From assembly GCA_015228935.1 (NCBI GenBank), contig JADGCO010000048.1, positions 1 to 33,323 of the forward strand: a DNA stretch of 33,323 nucleotides, given 5' to 3'. Below are positions 1-6,971 of this stretch, piece by piece (the first letter of the stretch is position 1; each line of letters opens with the position of its first letter). The notes below the pieces were generated by a model. That model saw nothing but the letters and a program-made list of their open reading frames with translations, searched no databases and had not been told where the DNA came from. The position numbers and the translations under genes were made by a program. Origin of the DNA: Magnetococcales bacterium. Lineage in GTDB: Bacteria > Pseudomonadota > Magnetococcia > Magnetococcales > DC0425bin3.

Positions 1-396
1 AGCGAATCGCTCCAAGAATTCACTCCGCGGTGATATGGAACTGATCAGGATACTGCGCAATTGATGTCGTTGTAAATTTGCCGTGCCCAGGTACAGGTAG
101 TCATACACTGAAAGCTGGGAGAGGGAATTTTCATCCAGGCTTTCGGTAATTTTCAACTCAGCCAGAATGTGATCTGCATCAAGGTCCCACAGTCCGTCTG
201 CAAGGAGCAGACGTTGTTCGTCTGTCCGACCGCTCTTATTTTGCTGGATCAAAATCAGGTCCGCCTTGGGTGGAGCCGAAACGACCTGGACTTCTGACCG
301 TACCTCAATGCCGACAGGTTCCAGAAGGGTTTTCAGTGTTTCGGCAACCAGACAGTGCCAGCAGATATTTTCGATATTTTTATCCAAGCCGCGCAT
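1..396 (-). CDS. Partial PD-(D/E)XK-nuclease-like hypothetical protein (runs off left edge)
   Basis: The frame is open from an ATG at 396 to the window edge (132 codons, C-terminus missing). A TGA five codons upstream with no start codon between fixes this ATG. The visible residues include an Asp in a PPKAD segment (D46), then an AELK motif (E80, K82) followed by a QLSVYDYLY segment. That spacing resembles the D...ExK core plus Gln/Tyr helix of PD-(D/E)XK nucleases, such as the Rpn or PDDEXK transposase-like families. The N-terminal CWHC pair (C12, C15) could bind metal but may be chance. The gene follows yejB on the same strand after 88 bp, so it occupies the place where yejE would be expected. 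Function is unknown; the nuclease fold is inferred from a short motif only. Confidence 0.55.
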   Translation of the reverse strand, partial: MRGLDKNIENICWHCLVAETLKTLLEPVGIEVRSEVQVVSAPPKADLILIQQNKSGRTDEQRLLLADGLWDLDADHILAELKITESLDENSLSQLSVYDYLYLGTANLQRHQLRSILISSISPRSEFLERFA

Positions 397-484
397 TTCC
401 CGTATTAATCACGTTGATTGATGATTGAGGGATTTGATACATCAAATGGCTCATTGGATTTGCAGAAATTCCGTCCGATTCTGT

Positions 485-1534
485 TCATCGCGCACTGTCG
501 AAGGTAATACGCGGATCGACCAGGACATAGGTCAAATCGGTGATGAGCTTGGTCAGCAGTCCGAGAATTGTGTAAAAATAGAGCGTTGCCATGACCACGG
601 GATAATCCCGATTGATGACCGATTCGTAACCGAGCAGGCCCAGGCCGTCCAGGGTGAAAATGGTTTCGATGAGCAGGCTGCCGCTGAAAAAGGCGGCCAC
701 GAAGGAGCCGGGAAAACCTGTGACCAGGGGGATCATGGCATTGCGGAAGACGTGGCGATACAGCACGTTGCGTTCGGACAATCCTTTGGCCCGGGCCGTG
801 ATGACGTATTGTTTGGATATTTCTTCCAGGAAACTGTTTTTGGTCAGCATGGTCATGACGGCGAAGGAACCCACCGAAGCGGCGGTGATGGGCAGGACCA
901 TGTGCCAAAGATAGTCGGTGATGCGGGCGGGCCAGGAGAGGGTTTGCCAGTTGTCCGAATAGAGGCCACGCAAGGGGAACACATCCCAAAAGCTTCCCCC
1001 CCCGAACAGGACGATCAACAAAATACCCAGGACAAAGCCCGGAATCGAATAACCCACCATGATCACGGTGGAGGTGGCAACGTCAAAGCGGCTGCCATGG
1101 TGGACGGCTTTGCGGATGCCCAGGGGGATGCTGACCAGATAGGTCAAAAAAAAGGTCCACATGCCCAGGGAGATCGACACCGGCAATTTGTCGATCACGA
1201 GATCCACCACGCGGCGGTGACGATAATAGGACTCGCCAAATTCAAAGCGGAGGTAATTCCACATCATGTGGACGAAGCGTTCCGGGGCGGGTCGGTCGAA
1301 GCCGTACAATTTTGTCAGGATGCGAATTTGCTCCGGGTCCACTCCTTCGCTGCCCCGATAGGGTCCCTGGCGACCACTGCTGGCCACCTCTCCCTGGGGG
1401 TGGTTTTTCAACAGGGAGACCATTCTTTCCACGGGTCCACCCGGAACGAACTGAATGATGGCAAAGGTCAGGATCATGATGCCGAACAGGGTGGGCAGCA
1501 TGAGCAACAGACGCCGGATAATGTAGGCGGTCAC
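485..1534 (-). CDS. yejB: Microcin C/oligopeptide ABC transporter permease YejB-like
   Basis: Inner-membrane permease of a peptide (opp/dpp-type) ABC importer, 349 aa. I chose the GTG at 1534 because it overlaps the yejA stop as GTGA and has AGGAAAG just upstream; a start further upstream would place about 18 charged residues before the first membrane helix. The N-terminus after the start (YIIRRLLLMLPTLFGIMIL) is the standard first transmembrane segment. About five more hydrophobic segments follow. The EAA cytoplasmic loop that contacts the ATPase is visible as ARAKGLSERNVLYRHVFRNA. The long periplasmic loop with GFDRP and FGESY is typical of YejB rather than OppB. It is translationally coupled to yejA. 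The usual yejE and yejF genes do not follow. Confidence 0.88.
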   Translation of the reverse strand: MTAYIIRRLLLMLPTLFGIMILTFAIIQFVPGGPVERMVSLLKNHPQGEVASSGRQGPYRGSEGVDPEQIRILTKLYGFDRPAPERFVHMMWNYLRFEFGESYYRHRRVVDLVIDKLPVSISLGMWTFFLTYLVSIPLGIRKAVHHGSRFDVATSTVIMVGYSIPGFVLGILLIVLFGGGSFWDVFPLRGLYSDNWQTLSWPARITDYLWHMVLPITAASVGSFAVMTMLTKNSFLEEISKQYVITARAKGLSERNVLYRHVFRNAMIPLVTGFPGSFVAAFFSGSLLIETIFTLDGLGLLGYESVINRDYPVVMATLYFYTILGLLTKLITDLTYVLVDPRITFDSAR

Positions 1535-3342
1535 GGTTTCTTTCCTGTTGCGGTTGGATCTTTTTTGAACCACCAAGTGAAGAGCCAATCGTGGGGTGTA
1601 TAGTAGAGGGGAAGTTTTTCTGGTTTGGCAAAGCGATTCCAGTAGGCAACCCGGTGGAAGGGAATGTGGAAGTGAGGCACCATGTACCAGCCGCTGCGCA
1701 ACACCCGATCCAGGGCACGGCAGGCCGTGATCAGGGCGGGGCGATCCTTGGCGTAGATGATGTGGTCAACCAGGGCATCCACCACGGGATTTTCGATACC
1801 GATCAGATTGCGGCTGCCCGGGACCTGGGCCTGGGATGAGTGCCAAAAACCGCGTTGTTCGTTGCCAGGCGAGAGGGATTGACCGTAGGTGCCAACGATC
1901 AGGTCAAAATCAAAATTTTCCAGACGGCGTTGATAGAGAGAGAGATCGACGGTGCGATAGTTCAGGCGAATGCCCAGTTTGCGCAAGTTTTCCGCGTAGG
2001 GACCCAGGACCCGTTCGAAGGCCTGCATGCCCAGCAGGGCATCCACCTCGAATGGTTTGCCTTCGGCATTGAGCAGGATACCGTTGGGTCCCATTTTCCA
2101 GCCGGCCTCTTTCAGCAGGGCCATGGCTTGGCGCAGGTTGTCGCGCAGGGAGTGCGGCGGGAGGGTGGAGGGGGGACGCAACACATCCTGGAAGACCACC
2201 GGATCCAGTTGATTTCGGAAAGGTTCCAGGAGGGCCAGTTCTTCTGGAGAAGGGGTTCCCTGTGCGGCCAGCTCGGAGTTGGTAAAATAACTTTCCGAGC
2301 GGGTATATTGCCCATAAAACAGGTTCAGATTGCTCCATTCGAAGTCGAAGGCCAGATTGAAGGCCTTGCGCACGCGGATATCCTTGAAAAAGGGCCGTCG
2401 GAGATTCATGACAAAGCCCTGCATGCCGGCACTGTTTTTGTGGGGCAGGGTCTCCTTGACGATGAGGCCCTGGTCGAATTTTTCACCCTGATAGTCGCGT
2501 GCCCACTGTTTGGAATTGTTTTCAAAATTGAAAATGAACTCGCCGGCCTTGAATCCTTCCAGGGCGACCTGGGGATCCCGAAAATATTTGATGGTGATCT
2601 GTTGAAAGTTGAATTGTCCTCGCCGGACGGGCAACTTCCATCCCCAATAGTCGGCTCGCCGTTCGTAAGTGATGATTTTGCCAGGCTGGAAAGATTTGAT
2701 TTGATAGGGACCGGAACCGAGCGGCGGGGTCAGATCGGCCTGGTCGAAAGCCTGTTTGGCGAAGAAGGCACGGCTCAGGATTGGCATTTCACCCGTGATC
2801 AGGGGGAGTTCCCGATTTTTTTGACGAAAATGAAAACGGACCACCTGGTCGGAGATGACTTCGGCGCGTGCAATGTCTTGCCAATAACTCCGAAAATTGG
2901 GTTGGGCCTTGTCCGACATGAGGGTTGTGAAGGAAAAGGCGACATCGTGGGCGGTGACGGGGGAGCCGTCGGCAAATTTGGCAGCCGGGTTGAGGGTATA
3001 GACCACGGACAGGCCATCTGGTGCCACTTCCATGTTTTGGGCCAGTAAACCATATTGGGCAAAGGGTTCATCCAGGGAGCGTGTGGTCAAGGTTTCAAAG
3101 ACCAGGGTATCCAGATATTCTGGCGCGGTTCCTTTCAGGGTAAAGGGGTTCATTTTGTCGAACCCGCCTATGCCATCAAGAATCAACTCGCCTCCGATTG
3201 CGGCTTTGGGTGAGGTGTAGTCAAAGCGTTCGAAATCAGCCGGGTATTTCAGCGTACCATCGAGGCTCAGGCCGTGAGCGGCAAAGAGGGTGGGTATCCA
3301 GACAAAAAACAGGAAAATCAGGAAAAAAATGTGTTTGACCAT
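1531..3342 (-). CDS. yejA: Periplasmic peptide-binding protein YejA-like (SBP family 5)
   Basis: Extracellular solute-binding protein of 603 aa that would deliver peptides (microcin C or oligopeptides in the YejABEF family) to the YejB permease. The N-terminus is a Sec signal peptide: MVKH, a Phe/Leu-rich core, and a probable cleavage near LFAA-HG at about residue 22. The mature part has the SBP_bac_5 pattern, with ALKYP-like and NPFTLKGTAPEYL segments near the start, then FADGSPVTAHDVAFSF at about residue 120, LGSGPYQI at about 210, and VRKAFNLAFDFEWSN at about 335, which is characteristic of YejA. Length matches the family. The gene is first in a yejAB operon, divergent from the MEMO-like gene across a 181-bp gap. 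GGAGG lies about 13 nt before the ATG. Confidence 0.9.
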   Translation of the reverse strand: MVKHIFFLIFLFFVWIPTLFAAHGLSLDGTLKYPADFERFDYTSPKAAIGGELILDGIGGFDKMNPFTLKGTAPEYLDTLVFETLTTRSLDEPFAQYGLLAQNMEVAPDGLSVVYTLNPAAKFADGSPVTAHDVAFSFTTLMSDKAQPNFRSYWQDIARAEVISDQVVRFHFRQKNRELPLITGEMPILSRAFFAKQAFDQADLTPPLGSGPYQIKSFQPGKIITYERRADYWGWKLPVRRGQFNFQQITIKYFRDPQVALEGFKAGEFIFNFENNSKQWARDYQGEKFDQGLIVKETLPHKNSAGMQGFVMNLRRPFFKDIRVRKAFNLAFDFEWSNLNLFYGQYTRSESYFTNSELAAQGTPSPEELALLEPFRNQLDPVVFQDVLRPPSTLPPHSLRDNLRQAMALLKEAGWKMGPNGILLNAEGKPFEVDALLGMQAFERVLGPYAENLRKLGIRLNYRTVDLSLYQRRLENFDFDLIVGTYGQSLSPGNEQRGFWHSSQAQVPGSRNLIGIENPVVDALVDHIIYAKDRPALITACRALDRVLRSGWYMVPHFHIPFHRVAYWNRFAKPEKLPLYYTPHDWLFTWWFKKDPTATGKKP

Positions 3343-3523
3343 GGATCAGAACGCGCCTCCGGGTAACGAGTGGACATTCTCGAATCATACCAATCCCGGG
3401 GCAAATACGGCGATGGTTTGCGACGCCAATTCGCACTTCCGAGCATTTTTTTTGCAAGTTGTATTTGCATGATTTGCTTAAAAAGTAGACAATGAAGAGT
3501 CAAGAACTTTTGGGGGATCATGC

Positions 3524-4342
3524 ATGGGATCAATACGCATTCGGACTCCAGCGGTTGCCGGGACCTTCTATCCCGGGCAGACCCGGGAATTGCGGGCGAC
3601 GATACAACAGCTTTTGCAGGTGGCCAAAAGTGTGGCCGACCCTCCCTGCGCCATGGTGGCACCCCATGCCGGCTACACCTATTCGGGGTATACGATGGCC
3701 TGTGCCTATCGTTCGTTGCCCCGGGTCCCGAACGAGACAACTCCGGGTCGGCGTGTGGTATTGGTGGGACCCAGTCACCGGGTCCACCTCGAAGGAATTT
3801 CCGTGGGTCCCTATCATGCCTTCCAGACTCCTTTGGGGATGGTGGAGGTCGATATGGAAACCGTGGAGCGATTGGCAACCGTGACGGATGTGAGTCGTTC
3901 CATGGCTCCGCACAGTCTGGAACACTCCCTGGAGGTGCATCTGCCTTTTCTGCAAATGGTTGTGGGTAATTTTCGTCTGGTGCCCATCGTTTATGGGGAG
4001 ATTACCCCGGAACGGCTGGCACACCTGATCCAGTTTTGCCTGGAGCCGGACGATCTGCTCGTGGTTTCGTCCGACCTGTCCCATTTCCACTCCTACGAAG
4101 AGGCGATCCTCCTGGATGAGGAGAGTCACCGGGCCGTGTTGCACCTTGATTCCAAGGCCATGGGGGAGTGCGAAGCGTGTGGCAACATCGGGATGCGGGC
4201 CATCCTGGATGTTGCCCAACAACGGTCCTGGCGGGTTGCCCTGGCCGACTATCGCAACTCCGGTGATACCTCTGGCGACAAAAGCCGGGTCGTTGGTTAT
4301 GCCAGCTATCTGTTTCATCCGGCCGCCGCATTTTGTGTCTGA
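3524..4342 (+). CDS. amrB: AmmeMemoRadiSam system protein B (MEMO1 family)
   Basis: MEMO-like protein of 272 aa. It has the family opening RTPAVAGTFYPG, the APHAGYTYSG block (H48), VGPSHRVH (H85, H88), the EHSLEVHLPFLQ block, SSDLSHFH and CEACGNIGM with C219. These His/Cys residues correspond to the metal site seen in human MEMO1. In bacteria the family is found with an AMMECR1-domain protein and a radical SAM enzyme (AmmeMemoRadiSam); the shared reaction is not settled. GGGGGATC sits 4-10 nt before the ATG. The AMMECR1-domain gene follows after 13 bp on the same strand, so the two form an operon. The radical SAM member is not in the window. Confidence 0.9.
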   Translation: MGSIRIRTPAVAGTFYPGQTRELRATIQQLLQVAKSVADPPCAMVAPHAGYTYSGYTMACAYRSLPRVPNETTPGRRVVLVGPSHRVHLEGISVGPYHAFQTPLGMVEVDMETVERLATVTDVSRSMAPHSLEHSLEVHLPFLQMVVGNFRLVPIVYGEITPERLAHLIQFCLEPDDLLVVSSDLSHFHSYEEAILLDEESHRAVLHLDSKAMGECEACGNIGMRAILDVAQQRSWRVALADYRNSGDTSGDKSRVVGYASYLFHPAAAFCV

Positions 4343-4355
4343 AAGGGGATCTGCC

Positions 4356-4904
4356 ATGCAGGGAAAACAATTGCCGAATCTGGTTCGCACGCATTTGCAG
4401 CAGGTGTTGACAGGGCAGAAAGGCTTGTCAGCCGCATCTCTGATGACGGATTGGCCCGATCTGGCTCAACCGGGAGCCTGTTTTATCACCTTGACCCGGA
4501 AAGGCCAGTTGCAAGGGTGCATCGGTTCTCTGGAGGCGCGTCGTCCCCTGGCGGAAGACCTGCTCGACAATGCGGTGGCTTCGGCTACCCGGGACCCCCG
4601 CTTCCAACCCATGCAGGCCGCCATGCTGCCCGAGGTACGCATTGAAGTGTCGCTGCTGACGCCGCCCCAGCCCTTTCCGTATCGGGATGCTGCCGATTTG
4701 ATGGCGCGTCTGCAACCCGGTGTGCATGGCGTGACCTTGACCTTGGGTGGCCGACGGGCCACGTTCCTCCCGCAGGTGTGGGAGCAATTGCCGGATCCGG
4801 CACAATTTTTGAGACATCTTTGCCAGAAGGCCGGTCTGTCAGGGGATTGCTGCCAACAGCATCCGGAAATTTCAGTTTATATGGCCGAAAAATTCAAGGA
4901 GTGA
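4356..4904 (+). CDS. amrA: AmmeMemoRadiSam system protein A (AMMECR1 domain)
   Basis: AMMECR1-domain protein of 182 aa. The hallmark LQGCIGSLEA block lies at about residues 50-60 (family consensus LRGCIGSL), followed by DPRFQPM, IEVSLLTPPQPF, GVHGVTL and FLPQVWEQLPDPAQFL, all family-specific. I used the ATG at 4356, preceded by AAAGGGGAT at good spacing; the frame is open further upstream but that part overlaps the MEMO-like gene. Its last ~100 bp (from 4803 to just past the stop) is present a second time at 6610-6712. The third component of the set, a radical SAM protein, is not adjacent; the accessory module starting at 4923 lies immediately downstream instead. Confidence 0.9.
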   Translation: MQGKQLPNLVRTHLQQVLTGQKGLSAASLMTDWPDLAQPGACFITLTRKGQLQGCIGSLEARRPLAEDLLDNAVASATRDPRFQPMQAAMLPEVRIEVSLLTPPQPFPYRDAADLMARLQPGVHGVTLTLGGRRATFLPQVWEQLPDPAQFLRHLCQKAGLSGDCCQQHPEISVYMAEKFKE

Positions 4905-4905
4905 A
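4803..4905 (+). repeat. Direct repeat, copy 1: 3' end of the AMMECR1-domain gene
   Basis: This 103-bp stretch, ending one base after the stop codon, matches 6610-6712 with three differences (4808 T/A, 4859 G/A, 4874 A/G). The two inner differences are synonymous in the AMMECR1 frame (CAG/CAA for Gln, TCA/TCG for Ser). Copy spacing is 1807 bp. The pair brackets the XRE/ImmA and PIN genes and looks like an attachment-site or gene-end duplication left by insertion. Confidence 0.95.
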
Positions 4906-4922
4906 TCAAGGGAGAAAATGTA

Positions 4923-5981
4923 ATGGCAATGAATGTGCGCATGGAGTTTGGTAAACGACTTTCCCATGAGCTTAAAAGAAGAGGCTTCGACAAGGGAAGA
5001 ATGCCTCCTGATTTGTCTCTTGATGTGGCGATTCTTCAGGAATACCAGAACGGAAAGAGGAAAGTGAATCTTTCTGAAATTGGAAATATTTGTAAAAATC
5101 TTGGAATAAATCCAGTATATTTTATTTCTTCAAATTATTCATATCCGACTCTTTCTTTCAGAAATGCTAAAAAGGAACATGTTGAATTTGCTTTAAAAAT
5201 TGAAGATGCTGTCTTGACAATTCAAGATTGTTTTCCCGATTTTTGTGTGCCAGATATTGAAATACCGAAATTTATTGAAAAAGATTTTTTTGATATTATT
5301 GATCATGTGGTTTCTTTTCTCGACAGGTTCAAGTTTTCTAATGTTGAAAGTTTGTTGGGCATGATGAAAATCATGATTCTTCCCATTCGTCCACCGGCCG
5401 ATATTGATTATGATGCTTTTCTTGTGATCACGAAATCCAAAGGGGTCATCTGTTTGAATCCAAACAAGCCTCCTGTTCGGCAGCATTTTTCAATTCTTTA
5501 TGAGCTGGCACATTTTATTTTTGATAGGGAAAAAGGGTTTGGTATTGATGTGTTGCCAAACAATTTATACAATGATCGTATTGAATATAAATTTCAGCCT
5601 GAATTTATTGCAAATAAATTTGCTCAATATTTTTTGGTTCCAGCCCATTGGGCCATAAAGGCATCTTACGCTTGGCCAATGTTTCATGCTGAAGAAGCTC
5701 AGAAGATTCTCAATGAAAGAAAAACGTCTCCCCAGGTTATGGTGAATGCTCTATGTGATCAACTTCGTCGCCTTCGTTCTGGGGCTGATTCTTCTTTTCT
5801 GCTGTATAGAGAAATTGGAGAGAAATTGAATTCTTGCGTATTGACAAGTGGTGATGCTTCATTTATTAAAACTGTTATCTCTCAACATGCACAAGAAATC
5901 AAAAAATGCTTGTTGAAAAATCAGGGTAAATATTCCAGTGAAATTTTTGCACAGATCATGTACGTTCTCCAGTTGGAGTGA
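4923..5981 (+). CDS. XRE-type HTH plus ImmA/IrrE-like protein with altered HExxH (putative antitoxin/regulator)
   Basis: 352 aa, AT-rich codon use unlike the GC-rich genes on its left. Residues about 8-70 form a lambda-repressor-like HTH (FGKRLSHELKRRGF..., ILQEYQNGKRKVNLSEIGNICKNLGI). The middle to C-terminal part resembles the ImmA/IrrE (DUF955, COG2856) peptidase region: a PIRPPADIDYDAFLV strand, SILYELAHFIFD, then EFIANKFAQYFLVP. In active members the central motif is HExxH; here it reads Y193-E194-L-A-H197, so the first zinc-binding His is missing and protease activity is doubtful. GGGAG lies 9 nt before the start. The next gene starts 8 bp after its stop (or overlaps it if the GTG at 5978 is used). 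COG2856 proteins coupled to PIN genes are a known toxin-antitoxin arrangement, with this protein as the antitoxin and autoregulator. Confidence 0.75.
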   Translation: MAMNVRMEFGKRLSHELKRRGFDKGRMPPDLSLDVAILQEYQNGKRKVNLSEIGNICKNLGINPVYFISSNYSYPTLSFRNAKKEHVEFALKIEDAVLTIQDCFPDFCVPDIEIPKFIEKDFFDIIDHVVSFLDRFKFSNVESLLGMMKIMILPIRPPADIDYDAFLVITKSKGVICLNPNKPPVRQHFSILYELAHFIFDREKGFGIDVLPNNLYNDRIEYKFQPEFIANKFAQYFLVPAHWAIKASYAWPMFHAEEAQKILNERKTSPQVMVNALCDQLRRLRSGADSSFLLYREIGEKLNSCVLTSGDASFIKTVISQHAQEIKKCLLKNQGKYSSEIFAQIMYVLQLE

Positions 5982-5989
5982 TTGAATCC

Positions 5990-6538
5990 ATGGCTTATGT
6001 GATTCTTGATTCCAGTTTTATCAGTAGAATCCGGCGTATCGACAGAAAATGCAGTTTGATATCCTTGTTTGCTGATCCATATGGGGCATCGTGTGTCTAT
6101 CATGTGCAGCAATATAAAGAGAATCCTTGTCATGAACAAAATGCCACCCCGGGCTGCATTGATTTGGAGTCCCTGATTGATGACGATGACGTTCTTGAGT
6201 TCTCGATGAATCATATAATTGATCTCTCTAAAATTTCAAGGGATCTTGTGGATATTAAAATAATTTTCTTTGCCAGTAAAGAAAGTGATGTCATCCTGTT
6301 GACCTGTGACGGCAATCTTTTAGAAGTCTGTCAACGTTTTTCCATAGGCCATTATTGTTTCAAGGCGGCTCTTGAACATTTGGATAAATATTATATTGGG
6401 GAAATATTCAATGGACAGGATTATGACACGGATTTGATGCATGATCCGAAGGGTGATGATCCATTTATGCATTACAAGCGAAATACGCGATGTGCGCCAT
6501 GTCATGCAGGAAAAAATTGCATGATTGTATATAAATAA
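5990..6538 (+). CDS. PIN-like domain protein (putative toxin RNase)
   Basis: 182 aa from the ATG at 5990, with GGAG 12 nt upstream; a GTG at 5978 that overlaps the previous stop is a less likely start. The opening YVILDSSF (D7) matches the first acidic strand of PIN RNases. A second block at about residues 98-125, SDVILLTCDGNLLEVC with D107, matches the ILTxDxxL strand-helix that carries the last catalytic acids. An acidic run IDDDDVLEF lies between. The C-terminus is unusual: about 45 extra residues ending in a CAPCHAGKNC cluster that could bind metal. PIN toxins coupled to XRE/ImmA proteins (for example DUF4411) are the best parallel. The fold is inferred from these motifs; overall similarity to a named family could not be judged. 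Confidence 0.55.
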   Translation: MAYVILDSSFISRIRRIDRKCSLISLFADPYGASCVYHVQQYKENPCHEQNATPGCIDLESLIDDDDVLEFSMNHIIDLSKISRDLVDIKIIFFASKESDVILLTCDGNLLEVCQRFSIGHYCFKAALEHLDKYYIGEIFNGQDYDTDLMHDPKGDDPFMHYKRNTRCAPCHAGKNCMIVYK

Positions 6539-6971
6539 AGTTAGTCCTGTCATTTCGAAGGCGGGAACATTTAACAAATTAATATTTCAAACGGGTGGGT
6601 CTCGACTGGCAATTATTGAGACATCTTTGCCAGAAGGCCGGTCTGTCAGGGGATTGCTGCCAACAACATCCGGAAATTTCGGTTTATATGGCCGAAAAAT
6701 TCAAGGAGTGAACAAAAAAAGAATATTTGCGTTTTTCCGGGAATACAGAAAACTGGGTTTTCTTGCAAGATCTTATAATTAATAGTATATATCATATGGA
6801 TTCAAATATCTATGCGGGTAAATTTTGTCTGACATGGACTTTTCGTCCATCAACGAATGCCAAAAAAACAGGCAAATTATATTTTTTTAAGAATTGTATG
6901 GATTTTTTTGGGGAAAGAGTTCATCCTATCCGAAATGCATATAAGTTTCAAACAGGCTCCAATGAGGCTGG
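6539..6971. other. AT-rich non-coding stretch holding the displaced AMMECR1 gene end
   Basis: From the PIN gene stop to the kinase start I see no convincing gene. It contains the second copy of the AMMECR1 3' end (6610-6712). The remainder on both sides is AT-rich, with short open frames lacking motifs or good ribosome sites. The AT-rich character continues about 250 bp past the right repeat, so the foreign DNA may extend beyond the repeat boundary. Confidence 0.6.
6610..6712 (+). repeat. Direct repeat, copy 2: orphan 3' end of the AMMECR1-domain gene
   Basis: Second copy of 4803-4905, 100 of 103 positions identical. It holds the final 31 codons and stop of the AMMECR1 gene in the same orientation but has no upstream part of that gene. 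Left of 6610 and right of 6712 the identity stops abruptly. Confidence 0.95.

Noticed and set aside
425-1603. A 392-codon plus-strand frame opposite yejB
   Set aside because: Antisense of a clear permease; no motif, and rich in His/Gln/Gly as expected for a mirror frame.
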